A stretch of DNA of 64,000 nt from positions 119,784,132 to 119,848,131 of the forward strand of contig BTPG01000007.1 in NCBI GenBank assembly GCA_036245525.1, in the 5' to 3' direction. Within the stretch, counting starts at the first letter, position 1, and every line of letters starts with the position of its first letter. Position numbers and translations under genes: made by a program. The stretch comes from Semisulcospira habei. Its lineage: Eukaryota > Mollusca > Gastropoda > Semisulcospiridae. Below, piece by piece: positions 20,700 through 30,146 of this stretch. The notes under the pieces were generated by a model that searched no databases, was not told where the DNA came from, and was given only the letters and a program-made list of their open reading frames with translations.

Positions 20700-21474
20700 T
20701 CTAGTTCTTCGGAGATAAAGGGAGTAGAGCTGCCGCAGCACCAGCAACAATAACTTCCACTCCCTCCATCCGCTCCTCCAATGCAGCATATTTGTTTTGA
20801 AGGGGGACATCAGTGTTCCCCTTCTGGGCACAGCAGTACAGTCCCATAGCTTTTTTAGACTTCTGGTCCTGGGCAGCGTTCCTGCCGCTAGAGTTAGCGG
20901 CCTTAGAAGGCTGACCAGAGCCAGAAGCCTTTGGAGAAGACAAACTGACAGGCTTGGGTGGGGGCTGAGGCTTAGAGGCAACAGGAGGCGTTACTAACGG
21001 ACCGGCAGTGTCTGCCTTCTGCGTTCCCTGGCTCCTCGTCACCACCGGAGAAGGGTTACTTTCCAGGGGCGACAGGAGCCGAGGTTCCGCCCCCAACCAA
21101 AAAGTTGGGGTTTGACAAGAGAAATGTTTGGTGGGGTGCTTGCCTGCCACCGCAGCACTGAAAGTATACACAGAGGTGTTAAGAGTTTGGGGCAGCCGCA
21201 GCTTTTTTGCGTCTGCAAATGATAGCCCCTTCTCCACACGCACCTGCTGAATCTTGCACTCAGATATCCAACGAGGGCACTTCTTGTCCGAAGCCATATG
21301 CGCCCCCTGGCAATTCACACACAGCGGGGTGGCTGTGCAGTACTCAGCAGAGTGGCCATACTTTTGGCACATAAAGCACAGAGAGACGTACTTTTTTTAC
21401 TTTCAAGGAGTAGTAACCTCCCCAGATGGTAGTAGAAGGGGTGGGGGTGCCAAACGTCAGGATGATGGTATACC
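20700..21474 (-). pseudogene. ORF1 (Gag-like, zinc knuckle) of I/Nimb-like LINE copy 2
   Basis: The frame includes VLTFGTPTPSTTIWGGYYSL-like sequence, then CFMCQKYGHSAEYCTATPLC and CVNCQGAHMASDKKCPRW, a pair of CCHC knuckles that bind element RNA, followed by ECKIQQVRVEKGLSFADAKK and a Pro/Ser-rich tail ending in LEERMEGVEVIV. This is typical of ORF1 from Jockey/I-group LINEs. The N-terminus is missing: the copy starts at about 21474, where DIRS sequence takes over. Confidence 0.85.
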
Positions 21475-21479
21475 GTAGC

Positions 21480-21730
21480 CCGTCGGGGAGTCGGCACGCG
21501 AGATCACCTCCGTGGCCTCCTTCTGGGGTAGAGCTCTCACATCACTAAGCAGCGCTGTCGCCTTGACCTCGCTTCCTGGCACCTCTGGGACAGGTGGGGG
21601 AGGGGCGCGCGGGAAAATGGAGGGTGCCCCCTGAGGCCTCTGGGAGGACGGGATCCTGAGCCGCAGGCTGTGACCACGGATCCACCGCTGACTGAAGCGA
21701 GTAGAGATGAATCCCGCTGAGGTGGCGAGA
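21480..21730 (-). pseudogene. DIRS X reverse transcriptase, N-terminal start
   Basis: The minus strand reads FSQRWIRGHSLRLRIPSSQR and LSDVRALPQKEATEVISRAD-SPTG. This resembles the start of DIRS-type RT, where a 'W-V..GY.I.F' segment precedes 'E...L..KGAIE.V....PGFYS'. It breaks off exactly where LINE copy 2 begins and resumes at 8857 in the thumb, so about 200 residues of palm are absent. Confidence 0.55.
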
Positions 21731-22941
21731 GTTCCTGCTCTGTCTCCTTTACCGTCTGCCAAGTTGGTCCAACAGAAGTGCCCCCGAGCGGAGCCTGGCG
21801 CAGCTGTCTCTTCCCGAAACTGGGAGAGCATGGCACCTGTCCCAGCAGTGCGTCCCGTTGCATCCAGTCGCTGATGGCCAAGAAGTTGGCCGAGGAGTGG
21901 TATGCTGCCCTATTCGCTGCCACTAGCCCCGTGCATGTCCTGCGCCGAGGGGCCGAAGCGTCCCAGGTGTTCTCCAGACACTTGCCCACGGAATGCGTTG
22001 CCCTCTCGAGGAATCCCGCGTAAGATAGGGAGAAGCGGACCCAGGAAGCAGTCCTGTCCAAGCCTCGCGTCAGTGTCCGTTGGCTGCGGAGTGCCGCTGC
22101 CTGCATCAACGCCTCCTTGTCAATCGCCAGAAGGGCACCGGAACCGCCTGGGAGAGACCTCCACATCAATGCTGGCGGAAGGTGATGCCCATTCCCTCTG
22201 GCCGTCGGGAGTCTGAGAAGAAGCCCTGGTCTCTGCCGCCATCTTGTCGCCGGTGAGCTGAGCGCCTCTGCTAGATCCCGTAAGCCTGCAAGGGAGCGAC
22301 GTGGAGCACTGGGCTGCCGGGGTGCTTCGGCCATCACCGAAGCCTTCCTCAGGGGCGGAGACATAGGGAGGAATGACGCCTCGTCCAAGGAGCGGCGAGT
22401 CTGCGATGCCGGGGCCGCGTCGACTGCGGTGGAGGAGCGCGACGACCATCCGCCAAGCGTGCCCGTATTCTACCCGAAAGCCGACTCCTCCGGGTGTAGA
22501 CTGAGCGCCTCCTCGTCCTCCGACTCCACCCGTGTTGAGGGAGACGCCACGAGTCTGCGTCAACCGAAGCGTAGCCACTGGGGGGGGGGGGGGGGGGGGG
22601 CCGGTCCCGTGAACCATCGCGGACTGCTGGTGAGGGCTAGGCCGGTGCCGAAGGGAGGGTGATTCCGTCCTGTCATCCAAGTGGTCTCGGTGCCGGTGTT
22701 GAGGCCGCCGCGTCCCCAAGGAAGATCGGTCCCCTGAAGGTCCGGTCGGAAGATCGGCCGCTCCTGTAGGGTGCCTCTGAGGTTCAGTGTCACGAAGAGA
22801 TCCGCCACCCGAGCTTGTCCGCCGGTCAGCAAGGAGGAGCGGGAAATGAAGACGATTCCTGGCGTTAGGTATCCGTAGTGCCCTGTAACCGGCTGCTGCG
22901 GTTGCTCTAACGATTGTGTAGGCTTCGTCTCCGTGTGCCAA
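21730..22941 (-). pseudogene. DIRS X Gag-like region
   Basis: Overlapping minus-strand frames give a Pro/Arg/Ser-rich segment and then ASWVRFSLSYAGFLERATHS, LVAANRAAYHSSANFLAISD and WMQRDALLGQVPCSPSFGKR. The latter looks like the conserved 'A..AN.....R...L.......' section before the C-terminus of DIRS Gag. Frameshifts and a poly-C interruption at 22580-22600 prevent a continuous protein. Identification rests on position and style, not on a catalytic motif. Confidence 0.5.
22580..22600 (+). repeat. Poly-G tract (21)
   Basis: Uninterrupted G run in the Gag-like region of DIRS X. Confidence 0.9.
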
Positions 22942-23000
22942 AGGGGCCGAGGCCGCTGGGAGTCCCTCTACCTCCTAGGGCGGAAAGTGTGGTTGGTGTT

Positions 23001-23002
<2 letters not shown>

Positions 23003-23031
<29 letters not shown>
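23003..23031 (+). repeat. Poly-G tract (29)
   Basis: The longest pure G run in the window. Confidence 0.9.
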
Positions 23032-23033
<2 letters not shown>

Positions 23034-23449
23034 ACATCTCGTCGACTGCACTGCTGACCGAGATAACTTCCTCCCAAGAGGGCTTCGGTCACAGTGGGTC
23101 TACCGTGCAAGTCCTCTCGTCTCTGGCTCCACTCTCCGACTCGGGACCCCGAAGCCTGTGTCCCTCTTCATGCTCCTAAGGCGTGGGGGTGGTGCACTGG
23201 GGGTCCGATCTTGACGGGAAGCACGACCCGTTGGCTGTAGTGGCTGGCCGCACTTCCCTCCTCTCTGGGATGGGCTTCGGTCTCAGCATCTTTGCCCTGA
23301 TGGAGAACCTGTCTTGTATAAGTCTATTCTCCGTTCCGAATCATGGTCTTTCCAGTCGGCGGCTAACTTCCTATCCCTCTCTGAGAGGTGCTTCCTGGAT
23401 GTGGCCCGGTGATGACACTGGTCTGGCGGGCACTAACCTCTCAAAGGGT

Positions 23450-23484
23450 GGGGGGGGGGGGGGGGGGGGGTGGGGGGGGGGGGG
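23450..23484 (+). repeat. Poly-G tract (about 35, one T)
   Basis: Nearly pure G run in the DIRS X leader. Confidence 0.9.
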
Positions 23485-23564
23485 AGTTTGTGGTCCCCCG
23501 CTTCTGCTGCCTGGGCTCTCTTTCTCTCACTCTCGCCTTGTACTTCGCCCAACATCCTTCATGC

Positions 23565-23582
23565 GGGGGGGGGGGGGGGGGG
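23565..23582 (+). repeat. Poly-G tract (18)
   Basis: Pure G run in the DIRS X leader. Confidence 0.9.
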
Positions 23583-24339
23583 CCAACTCCTGATGCTGAC
23601 GCACGACTAGGGGAGCGAGTCCCGTCATGGGTGGTCCGGCATATCCCAGGCCTTGGAAAGGCGGGGTGGAGCTCCTGGTGCCAAAGCTTGACTGGGGGGC
23701 AAGTCCCGTCGGCTGCTATTAGGCTCTATCATCCGCTTGTGGCAGAGCAGCACAGTCCGAGGCACCGTTGGAGGCAGCAGGTCCCTTTTGCGCCGACACA
23801 CGTCTGAAGCGGCCCTCCTCTGCAATACTTTCAAGGCTGCAGTCGCTGTGGGGTTGCGTGCGGGGTTGCGTGCCTGTCTTGACCGGAAGACGCCCAAGCT
23901 GTGACCATCGTACCCCCTCCCGTGTTGAGAATTGGTTGCATGTCCGACCGGGGGCGCAGCCGCGTCTGGTAGGCTGACATCGTGCGCATCGCTAGGCCAC
24001 TGGAACGCCACGCCTGGTGCGGATTATCATCTGAGTACTGTAACATAAGACAAAGGCGAGGGTCCGCGGTCCCGTTTGGTCGCACACACAAAGTCTCCGG
24101 TCAATGCCGCCGCTCGGAAATTTGCCGGCTGAGGCAGTAACCGAAAGCTTTACCTTGTCCTGTTCCGAGACCAAGTAATCCCCAGAGTACCAAGTAAATC
24201 CTCAGAAACCGAAGGTAATCCAAGCACCCACAAGACACAAGTAGTAACACACGTCCGAGGTAAAATCCAACGTCAATCCAAGTTCACAAAAGTAATCCCA
24301 CCATACACAGCCGGAGCACGCGAGGTGCACACGACCGGT

Positions 24340-24546
24340 TAGGTGAGCTAAGCGAAGAGACTGGCAGGAAACGTTGAGCGCGCCACCGGATAGGGAGGCA
24401 GGGGAGGCTACTCAGGGTATCTTGGTAAGGACTCCCGACCCGTGAGTCGCCTCCCTGGTTGTGATGTACACGAGTTTTGGGGCTAAAATTGCCGATACGC
24501 GAAGCATTCCCGTTAGTAATGCCATCGGTAAAGATTTTGAGAAAAT
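24340..24546 (-). repeat. Right inverted terminal repeat of DIRS X
   Basis: Reverse complement of 5017-5243, ending GCCATCGGTAAAGATTTTGA-GAAAA. Coding in the element points away from it, so it is the 5' end. Confidence 0.85.
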
Positions 24547-24559
24547 AAAACTCTCTCTG

Positions 24560-24912
24560 AAGAAATGTGTTGAGCAGATAGGCCTGGCTCTCGATGACAA
24601 ATATCAAGCAGCTCGTGCTGCTGAAGCTGCCGTCGAACCTGCTGCTCAGCCTGCCACTGAGCCTGCTAAAACCTCACAGACTCCTTTGAGTGGAACAGGC
24701 CATTATTTATGCCCACTCCGCACTCCTCCATCTGGCCGTCGAAAGGGTTTCCGAAGATGCCATGTGTGCACTGCTCGCAGCAAGCGTCGCCCATATTCCA
24801 AACCTGTAACTGGTGCAGCAAGTGCACAGTGCTTCTATGTGATAAAATCTGTCAAGGGAAGAATATCACCTGTTTCCAAGCATTTTACGCACCGAAGAAC
24901 TATGTGGACTAA
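24560..24912 (+). pseudogene. piggyBac-like transposase, C-terminal Cys-rich domain
   Basis: Immediately right of DIRS X the plus strand reads CVEQIGLALDDKYQAARAAE, an Ala/Pro/Glu stretch, then after a shift MPCVHCSQQASPIFQTC, NWCSKCTVLLCDKICQG and NITCFQAFYAPKNYVD, with a stop at 24910-24912. The CxxC....CxxC....C....CF..YH-like spacing is the RING/PHD-like cysteine cluster at piggyBac C-termini, which binds the transposon ends. It shows that the DIRS element lies inside the same transposon whose core is at 4143-4570. Confidence 0.82.
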
Positions 24913-25386
24913 CAACTGAATTAGGTCATATAGTTCTGCAGTGTCAAATAAGTTGTTTCACCAGTCACAGGTTTGTTGTGGCTTCACTTCACTATACTGT
25001 ACTGTGTATTTAGTGCCTATGTGTGCCGTCATAAGAATATTTGACACTGTGAATGCCTATGTTGCATTTGATATTCTTACTCAAAGGCTTTCTGTGTGGT
25101 TTGAATGATGCAACTCTTTACATACCACTCTGATGACTTGATATATGTAAAGAGGCAACCTATCTTGCCAAAAACAGTCACATTTTTCTCATCTCAGAAT
25201 TATTTTATTATTTACTAAACAACTTCATTTTTTAAATATGTTCTAGATCAGTCTTCTAATAACATGTTCCGAAAGTTTCAAAGCCCTGTCTTTATTCCCT
25301 ATTTTGTTTATGAATTTCTTGCCAAACCCTACAAATGCCTGGAATCCTAGGGAAGTAAGCAGTCAAAATGGCTGGAATGGAACGAG
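24913..25386 (+). other. 3' untranslated part of piggyBac-like P1
   Basis: AT-rich sequence between the transposase stop and the TTAA end, with no coding or terminal repeats beyond the end itself. Confidence 0.45.
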
Positions 25387-26123
25387 TTAACCTTTTGACG
25401 ACGGAACACACATATGTGTGCCCCAAGCAAAGCTCCGTTGCCGACGGGATGCACACATGTGCGCTGGCCTTGTTTCCCATTGCCGACGAGGTGCACACAT
25501 CTGTGCGCTGGATACCAGTATAACAGGCAATACCAGCAGTATGGTCTAAGGGAAGCAACCTACCTATGTCAAGCACTCATTTCCTTACTTGTAGAGTGAC
25601 TTTTCTTGTTTGTATGGGCTGAAACCAACGAATCAGAAGCTCTAATACAAAACGTGCCCATGTGCGAAAAAAATGGCGGATTTTGATGTAAAAACTTTTA
25701 TGTGTGAAGAAACTTTTCTGTTGTGCCTTTCTTTCTGGATTATTTACTGGTGACAAACTAGAATATGTCTCTGGAATGCTAGGTCAGTTGTAATTTTCAC
25801 ACTCTGGCTAACTGATACACTAACAGCATGTTTCAGAACCCAGTGCGAAACTGTTTTTGATTTTTGGCTTCTTACCCCATCTTCTTTATACACCTGTAAA
25901 ATCTTAACATTACAAAATATTTTCTTCAGCATAGTGTCTACGAGTTCACCTTGAATTGCTTTTTCCACTGATACCAAATATGTTGGGGTATGATAAGATT
26001 TTTACAAAAGACAAGGCCAATGAAATGTGTCAAAATTACTACGGTAGCAGGGAAGTGAGCCAAAGTAAGGCATACGCTCAGGGGGAAAAATCTAGCTGGC
26101 AGATTACGGTGGCAAAAGGTTAA
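25387..26123 (+). mobile_element. Nonautonomous piggyBac-like element P2
   Basis: Bounded by TTAACCTTTTG at 25387 and its inverse CAAAAGGTTAA ending at 26123, with TTAA as the duplicated target. The left TTAA is also the right TTAA of P1, so the two elements abut. The left end carries palindromes CACACATATGTGTG, GCACACATGTGCGC and GCACACATCTGTGCGC, the last two after similar TTGCCGACG lead-ins. Only a trace of an N-terminal frame (MADFDVKTF at about 25674) is seen. Confidence 0.75.
25409..25511. repeat. Subterminal palindrome array of P2
   Basis: Three palindromes at about 25409-25422, 25451-25464 and 25492-25507, all of the form CACAxATxTGTG or a close relative, spaced about 41 bp apart. 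Confidence 0.75.
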
Positions 26124-26322
26124 ACCAGCTTGACACTGTAACTCTGAGATGTATTCTTCCTGATATCTTTGGAGTAAGCTGTACCAGGCTCAATGGATAT
26201 GGATTGATATGTTTTCAGGTTAGAAAATCTAAGAATATTGAAGCCTTCTCTTCAACAAATTCCCATTTACACAAATGACTTCTGACAAAGGCTAGCTGAG
26301 AGTGAGAGAAAGTTTGGCCCAC
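26124..26322 (-). other. Intron sequence next to exon 16
   Basis: Noncoding sequence between P2 and the exon 16 donor; nothing further seen. Confidence 0.6.
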
Positions 26323-26492
26323 CTGACGCTGTTCGACTTTGGTGGTGCCGTCAAGTCGCAGGTAGCGATGACCATGGTAGTTGAGGAACGCTTCCAGCAC
26401 GTCCAGCATCTTGGTCATCTGGGTGAAGATAAGCACACGATGATGGCCTGTCTTCAACTGCCGCAACAAAACGTCCAGCGTCTGTAGTTTGC
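26323..26492 (-). CDS. SRCAP: SRCAP exon 16 of window (start of helicase C lobe)
   Basis: Acceptor CCACAG and donor GTGGGC bracket KLQTLDVLLRQLKTGHHRVL, IFTQMTKMLDVLEAFLNYHG and HRYLRLDGTTKVEQRQ. FTQM and YLRLDG are helicase motifs IV and IVa of SNF2 ATPases. Phase 1 at its start joins the previous exon's final base to give YDCG-KLQ. Lobe 2 closes on lobe 1 for ATP hydrolysis and DNA translocation. Confidence 0.96.
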
Positions 26493-27427
26493 CTGTGGAG
26501 GAGGAAAACTGGTATTATTTTTCTTTTTAAATGTAACTGTTATAACACATTACAAACACATCCTTTAGAGGCAACAATTGGCAGTCAACATGCTGCTTGT
26601 ATCAGCGAAAGGTAACTGACCACTTCATAAATATCAGTGCCAGTGCATAGAGCTGATGTGTTGATGTTCGAGACAATAGCACCCAACAAAGCATAAGGCT
26701 CAACAGGTGACTCTAGCCTCGACTGTAAACAAAATGAACGGCAAAACTATGATAGCACAAAGAAGCAGCACAACGCATACAATCCGACAGCCATGCATCA
26801 ACTACCACACAAAGCTGGTACCCTATTCATATACACAGGCTGTGCCTTTAAGACTTGTGTTACTCGTGCATAATCCTCCAGCTGTTTGTAGCACATCCTG
26901 AAGGAAACACTTCCAACACCGCTACTGACAGCCAAAGGGTTAAGACATCACTATGGGAGATGAATTGGCACCTGTGAGATCAATCTAATCTGGCACCACC
27001 CCTGAACTACCAAAGCTGATCCTGATCGCCTACAACTGGCACAAAGCTTTGAAAGTCACTAATCAGTGCAAACGTGTTTTCAGTCCCAACACACAAAGCT
27101 GGCATCATTAGCACTGTAAACATAGTATCTCACACTATTTCCAACTATACACTGTTATCAGTAGAACATAACAGGTATAAATCTGTGCAATTCTGTTGCC
27201 TCACTGCAGCATAGATTTGCATTTCATTGGCAGCACACTTAGAAGTCTTATGGTATTATAATGACAGGGGCCAACATTTCCAAAAAATTCTTTAAGATAG
27301 AGACAACAAACAGTTAATAAATTGTGCCAACAAGCTGTATCCGCCAGCAAAGGTTGATAAAGATTAATGCATCTAGCAGACGGGCAACATTTTAGGAGCA
27401 GTAACACAGTGTGAAGTGACAACATAC
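26493..27427 (-). other. SRCAP intron, no genes
   Basis: AT-rich intron with half-copies of hairpin families III (CTACTGACAGCCAAAGGGTT near 26924-26943) and I (TCTGGCACCACCCCTGAACT near 26987-27006). Nothing else was recognised. Confidence 0.6.
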
Positions 27428-27630
27428 CACAATCATACTGGATGAGGCGGAGCTCTGGAAACTGGATGGTGGCCTTTGTTTGGATGGTGTTGAGACGAGC
27501 GGACAAGGGACGAAGTTGCTCCCGCACACTGTGCTGAAGACGCAGGTCTCTCACCACCTGTGAAGGGTCTGGGTGACCCACCCGCATTTGTATACCAGAG
27601 GATATCACAGATGGTGTCGCAAACACAAAC
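27428..27630 (-). CDS. SRCAP: SRCAP exon 15 of window (end of ATPase insertion)
   Basis: Acceptor TTGCAG and donor GTATGT enclose FVFATPSVISSGIQMRVGHP, LRLQHSVREQLRPLSARLNT and KATIQFPELRLIQYDCG. The last stretch, FPELRLIQYDCG, immediately precedes lobe 2 in SRCAP proteins and confirms orthology. The first residue, Arg of RFVF, is split with exon 14. Confidence 0.95.
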
Positions 27631-27674
27631 CTGCAAAAGACACGCATTGTAACATATTAAGCCAAAAATTTCCC

Positions 27675-27989
27675 AGTTTGCCTTGTAAAGACTACATTAC
27701 AGTTCAGGATGCCTAGTAAACACTACATTACAGCTCAGGATGCCTAGTAAAGACTATATTACAGTTCAGGATGCCTAGTAAAGACTATATTACAGTTCAG
27801 GATGCCTAGTAAAGACTATATTACAGTTCAGGATGCCTAGTAAAGACTACATTACAGTTCAGGATGCCTAGTAAAGACTATATTACAGTTCAGGATGCCT
27901 TGTAAAGACAGCATTACAGCTCAGGATGCCTTGTAAAGACAGCTTTACAGTTCAGGATTTCTTGTAAAAACTGTACATTACAGTTCAGG
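27675..27989. repeat. 31-bp minisatellite, about 10 units
   Basis: Head-to-tail repeats of a unit beginning GCCTAGTAAAGACTATATTA and ending CAGTTCAGGAT, nearly identical in the centre and diverging at both edges. There are no unique spacers between units, so it is a simple tandem array. It lies about 45 bp upstream (in gene sense) of the exon 15 acceptor. Confidence 0.92.
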
Positions 27990-28367
27990 AGACAGTATAT
28001 AGCCAGACCATTTCCCAGTCAAACGTATGCAGCTTCATTCCTGATCTATCATGGGTTTTTACTGAAAACTAGCATGCTGGGTTAAGGCAGTGCTGCTACA
28101 CTTTCAGGCCCAATACATCAAATGTTACAGGTTCATATTTGTTAGAGAACGTCCTAAATCTGTATCAAACACAGTCTATCAGCCCTTCCATTGGCAAGAG
28201 GCAATAAAATTCACGTGCCGCTGCCGCGGCCCATAAAATTCTTTGTGGACAAATACACCAATTTTTCAAAATAAATGCTCTCAGATTTAACGAATGTAGA
28301 GTTACTGCCTCCACATTTATATTCTTTGCAGGAATTAGCACATTAAGCCTTTTATTTGTAATCCCAC
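27990..28367 (-). other. SRCAP intron, no features seen
   Basis: Unique-looking AT-rich intron sequence between the minisatellite and the exon 14 donor. Confidence 0.55.
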
Positions 28368-28684
28368 CTGTCAAGAATGTCCCTCTGCTCCTCCAGGTAC
28401 TGGTCAGGTGTGTGGATCAGGTCAGCCAGGTGCCGCGTCTCGTGCCAGTAGTAATGTGGTTGATTGCGCTTGTGTTCCGCGTGCGCACACAAGCAGTTGG
28501 TGTAGCCCTGGCTCAGCCACTGGTCCCCTCTATTCGAGGGATGCCCAACATCGTCTGCAAAGGACAGAGCCTGGTGGACATCTGGGCCATACACTGGCGT
28601 CTGGGAGCAGTGAGCGGAGTTAATGCGAGCCAGGCGGCGAAGTTTCTCTCTTCTCCGCAGCTCCCTCCTCTCATGCAAAGACTC
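28368..28684 (-). CDS. SRCAP: SRCAP exon 14 of window (ATPase insertion, Arg-rich helix)
   Basis: The exon reads ESLHERRELRRREKLRRLAR, INSAHCSQTPVYGPDVHQAL, HYYWHETRHLADLIHTPDQY and LEEQRDILDR. The opening matches the 'L.SL.EKRKRQR..RLERI....A......PVYG' region of SRCAP that lies between the two ATPase lobes. It is 317 bp, phase 0 at entry and phase 2 at exit. Donor GTGGGA. Confidence 0.95.
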
Positions 28685-28733
28685 CTAAAAAATGAAGCGT
28701 AAAATAGAATAATAAGGAGATGGACCATGACTC

Positions 28734-28768
28734 TCCGCGGGTGGTGCCAGAATAGCCTGGCACCTTCA
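28734..28768. repeat. Hairpin element family I, half copy
   Basis: GGGTGGTGCCAGAATAGC followed by CTGGCACCTT; a shortened relative of the family I hairpin. Confidence 0.5.
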
Positions 28769-28950
28769 CAGGGTCAGGTCCTGATGGTGTACCCTCAATT
28801 TAGCGGCAGGCAGTGCTATGCTTTCACGCCGACGGTTATGATTCAAATGACTCGTCGGGACTGCATGCACATTAATATATATACTGACCAAAGGTTTAAT
28901 AGCACACCCTTATTAAGTATTAACCTGTTCAGTGCCGACACCACCCAACT

Positions 28951-29016
28951 GCAAGAGGTATAGATCCTCATAAGCCCTTGCAGTTATGGGGGCTCATGAA
29001 GATCCATGCCAATTGC
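28951..29016. repeat. Hairpin element family II, copy a
   Basis: GCAAGAGGTATAGATCCTCA pairs with TGAAGATCCATGCCAATTGC around AAGCCCTTGCAG and GGGGGCTCA. Imperfect but clearly palindromic. Confidence 0.7.
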
Positions 29017-29168
29017 TGACACCACTTTGAATTTATGTTTCTGGGACAGTTTGGGTTCTTTGGTGCTAAATTAACGAAGATTGCAGAAACTCAGTCTCCA
29101 TCAACTGGCACCTTACATGTTAAACTCAACAAGGGAGTGAGAACTGAAAAAAGAAATTCACAACTCAC

Positions 29169-29233
29169 CAGATACATCTCCGACTTCTTAACTGGTGGTG
29201 GCATGCTCTTCTTGACTTCTGTTTGCTTCACAC
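29169..29233 (-). CDS. SRCAP: SRCAP exon 13 of window (short exon)
   Basis: 65 bp between acceptor TTCCAG and donor GTGAGT, reading VKQTEVKKSMPPPVKKSEMY-L. The short Lys/Pro-rich piece matches the position of the PPPPPRSPFYLDSL segment in vertebrate SRCAP. Phases on both sides fit (G|GT before, 0 after). Confidence 0.9.
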
Positions 29234-29522
29234 CTGGAATGCACAACACAACTTTATTACATAATAATAATAATAATACATAGTTTTTATATAGTGCCCT
29301 TCCCAACAGACAGCAAGCTCGGAGCGCTTTACAGCAAATAAAAATAATTTAAAAAAATAGACAACATCTCAGACTCAACAATCAATGATGAATCAATATC
29401 AAGTCTGCCCTAATTCGGACATACAGGATTCAGCTGTCGCTGACTTCAATTTTTAACCCATTCAGTTCTGACACATGCTAACAGGAGATTGATCGACCAT
29501 GATTGTGTAAGAGCAGTGACAA

Positions 29523-29574
29523 AACAGCTCGGCACCATTAGGTGCGAAGCTATTCTGCCATGGCCCTTAAACTA
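29523..29574. repeat. Hairpin element family I, degenerate copy
   Basis: CAGCTCGGCACCATTAGGTG followed by GCTATTCTGCCATGGCCCTT; a decayed relative of family I. Confidence 0.5.
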
Positions 29575-29873
29575 TCATCGTCAACATGTCTCTGAAACTT
29601 CACCGTTATCTTCACAGGACAATGTCCCAACTTGGAAATTTCGATCACAGGGCTCAATGTGTAAACCTTAATGTTGTGAACTGACAGTTCACAACAAGTC
29701 CCTGAATTTAGCCAGTCACAGGTTTAATGACTTCTTCATATATATGGAGTAGAAATGTAAGTAAATCAAGAATGAACTCATACTGTGTCTGTCTACAGGG
29801 GCTAATTAGAATCTGTCTCTTGCCTATGGAAGGAGCCTAGCTGAGGGCCTGCATTTGATAAAATCAGCTATAC

Positions 29874-30146
29874 CTAGCAAAGAAGTTGTGGTGCTGACAA
29901 TAGACCCCGCAAGTACAGTAGATGGGGTAGTGACAGCGGTGGTGGTAGCTGCAGCTACCATGGGAGAGACACGCATGACCGGCTTGCTGGCGACTGGGAT
30001 GGTGGTTGCAGCAGTTATCAGGGACGTGGTTGCAGCGACAGAGGACATGGTCAGAGCAGGGATGGCCTTGACTTGATTGACAGCTGTGGTGACTAGCACT
30101 AGTGTGGAGGATGCAGCTACTGTTGTTGAAGGGGACGGACCATTCA
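29874..30146 (-). CDS. SRCAP: SRCAP exon 12 of window (Thr/Val/Ala-rich insertion)
   Basis: Acceptor GTACAG and donor GTATAG enclose NGPSPSTTVAASSTLVLVTT, AVNQVKAIPALTMSSVAATT and VASKPVMRVSPMVAAATTTA. Low-complexity Thr/Val/Ala sequence, as in the long disordered ATPase insertion of SRCAP. The call rests on exact phase with exons 11 and 13 and on a long open frame, not on conserved motifs. Confidence 0.85.

Larger units (their letters stand above)
8858..21474 (-). mobile_element. I/Nimb-like LINE copy 2, near full length but heavily interrupted
   Basis: Minus-strand LINE with the 3' UTR (CTCGGCGTTAAACCAC at 8868-8883) at the left and ORF1 at the right. Pieces in 5'-to-3' order: ORF1 with zinc knuckles (21474-20700), endonuclease start (20628-20530), endonuclease (14804-14297 and 13829-13345), RT and RNase H (11420-9050). 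The interruptions are a 5.7-kb Mutator-like block, a hairpin element, a SINE and RTE copy B. About 340 bp at 13007-13344 is unexplained and the linker between endonuclease and RT is missing. It lies in the RT of DIRS X. Confidence 0.8.
22942..24339 (-). other. 5' leader of DIRS X with poly-G tracts
   Basis: GC-rich sequence between the inverted repeat and the Gag-like region, without a convincing frame. It holds three long poly-G tracts at 23003-23031, 23450-23484 and 23565-23582. Confidence 0.5.
5017..24546 (-). mobile_element. DIRS-like tyrosine-recombinase retrotransposon X with two nested LINEs
   Basis: The ends are inverted repeats of about 210-225 bp (5017-5243 and 24340-24546), both carrying TACCGATGGCATTACTAA next to the outer edge. 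An internal sequence at 5278-5375 is complementary to both outer ends joined together, the internal complementary region that defines DIRS elements. Coding on the minus strand runs Gag-like (22941-21730), start of RT (21720-21480), RT thumb/RNase H (8857-7925) and the tyrosine-recombinase C-terminus (5556-5430). Two I/Nimb-like LINEs interrupt it. Net DIRS sequence is about 4.5 kb, a little short for the family. RT palm and most of the recombinase are missing. Confidence 0.85.
371..25390 (+). mobile_element. piggyBac-like DNA transposon P1, expanded to 25 kb by nested insertions
   Basis: The proposed ends are TTAA at 371-374 and TTAA at 25387-25390, followed inward by CTC on both sides. The transposase is read on the plus strand in four separated blocks: acidic N-terminus (629-958), N-terminal/insertion domain (3278-3725), DDE core (4143-4570) and Cys-rich C-terminus (24560-24912). 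Between these lie an RTE LINE, a SINE-like element and a DIRS element that carries its own insertions. Removing them leaves roughly 2.8 kb, a normal piggyBac size. TTAA target choice is characteristic of the superfamily. Similarity between the two inverted ends beyond TTAACTC is weak, so the exact ends are inferred. The element cannot be active. Confidence 0.75.

Noticed and set aside
5017..24546. LTR retrotransposon
   Set aside because: Terminal repeats are inverted, not direct, and the coding includes a tyrosine recombinase rather than a DDE integrase.
24560..24912. Stand-alone Cys-rich zinc-finger gene
   Set aside because: The cysteine spacing and position identify it as the C-terminus of the interrupted piggyBac transposase.
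371..25390. A domesticated piggyBac (PGBD) host gene
   Set aside because: The frame has stops and shifts and is split by several transposons, so there is no sign of selection to preserve it.
27675..27989. CRISPR-like array of 31-bp repeats
   Set aside because: Units are head to tail without spacers, and the host is eukaryotic; it is a minisatellite.
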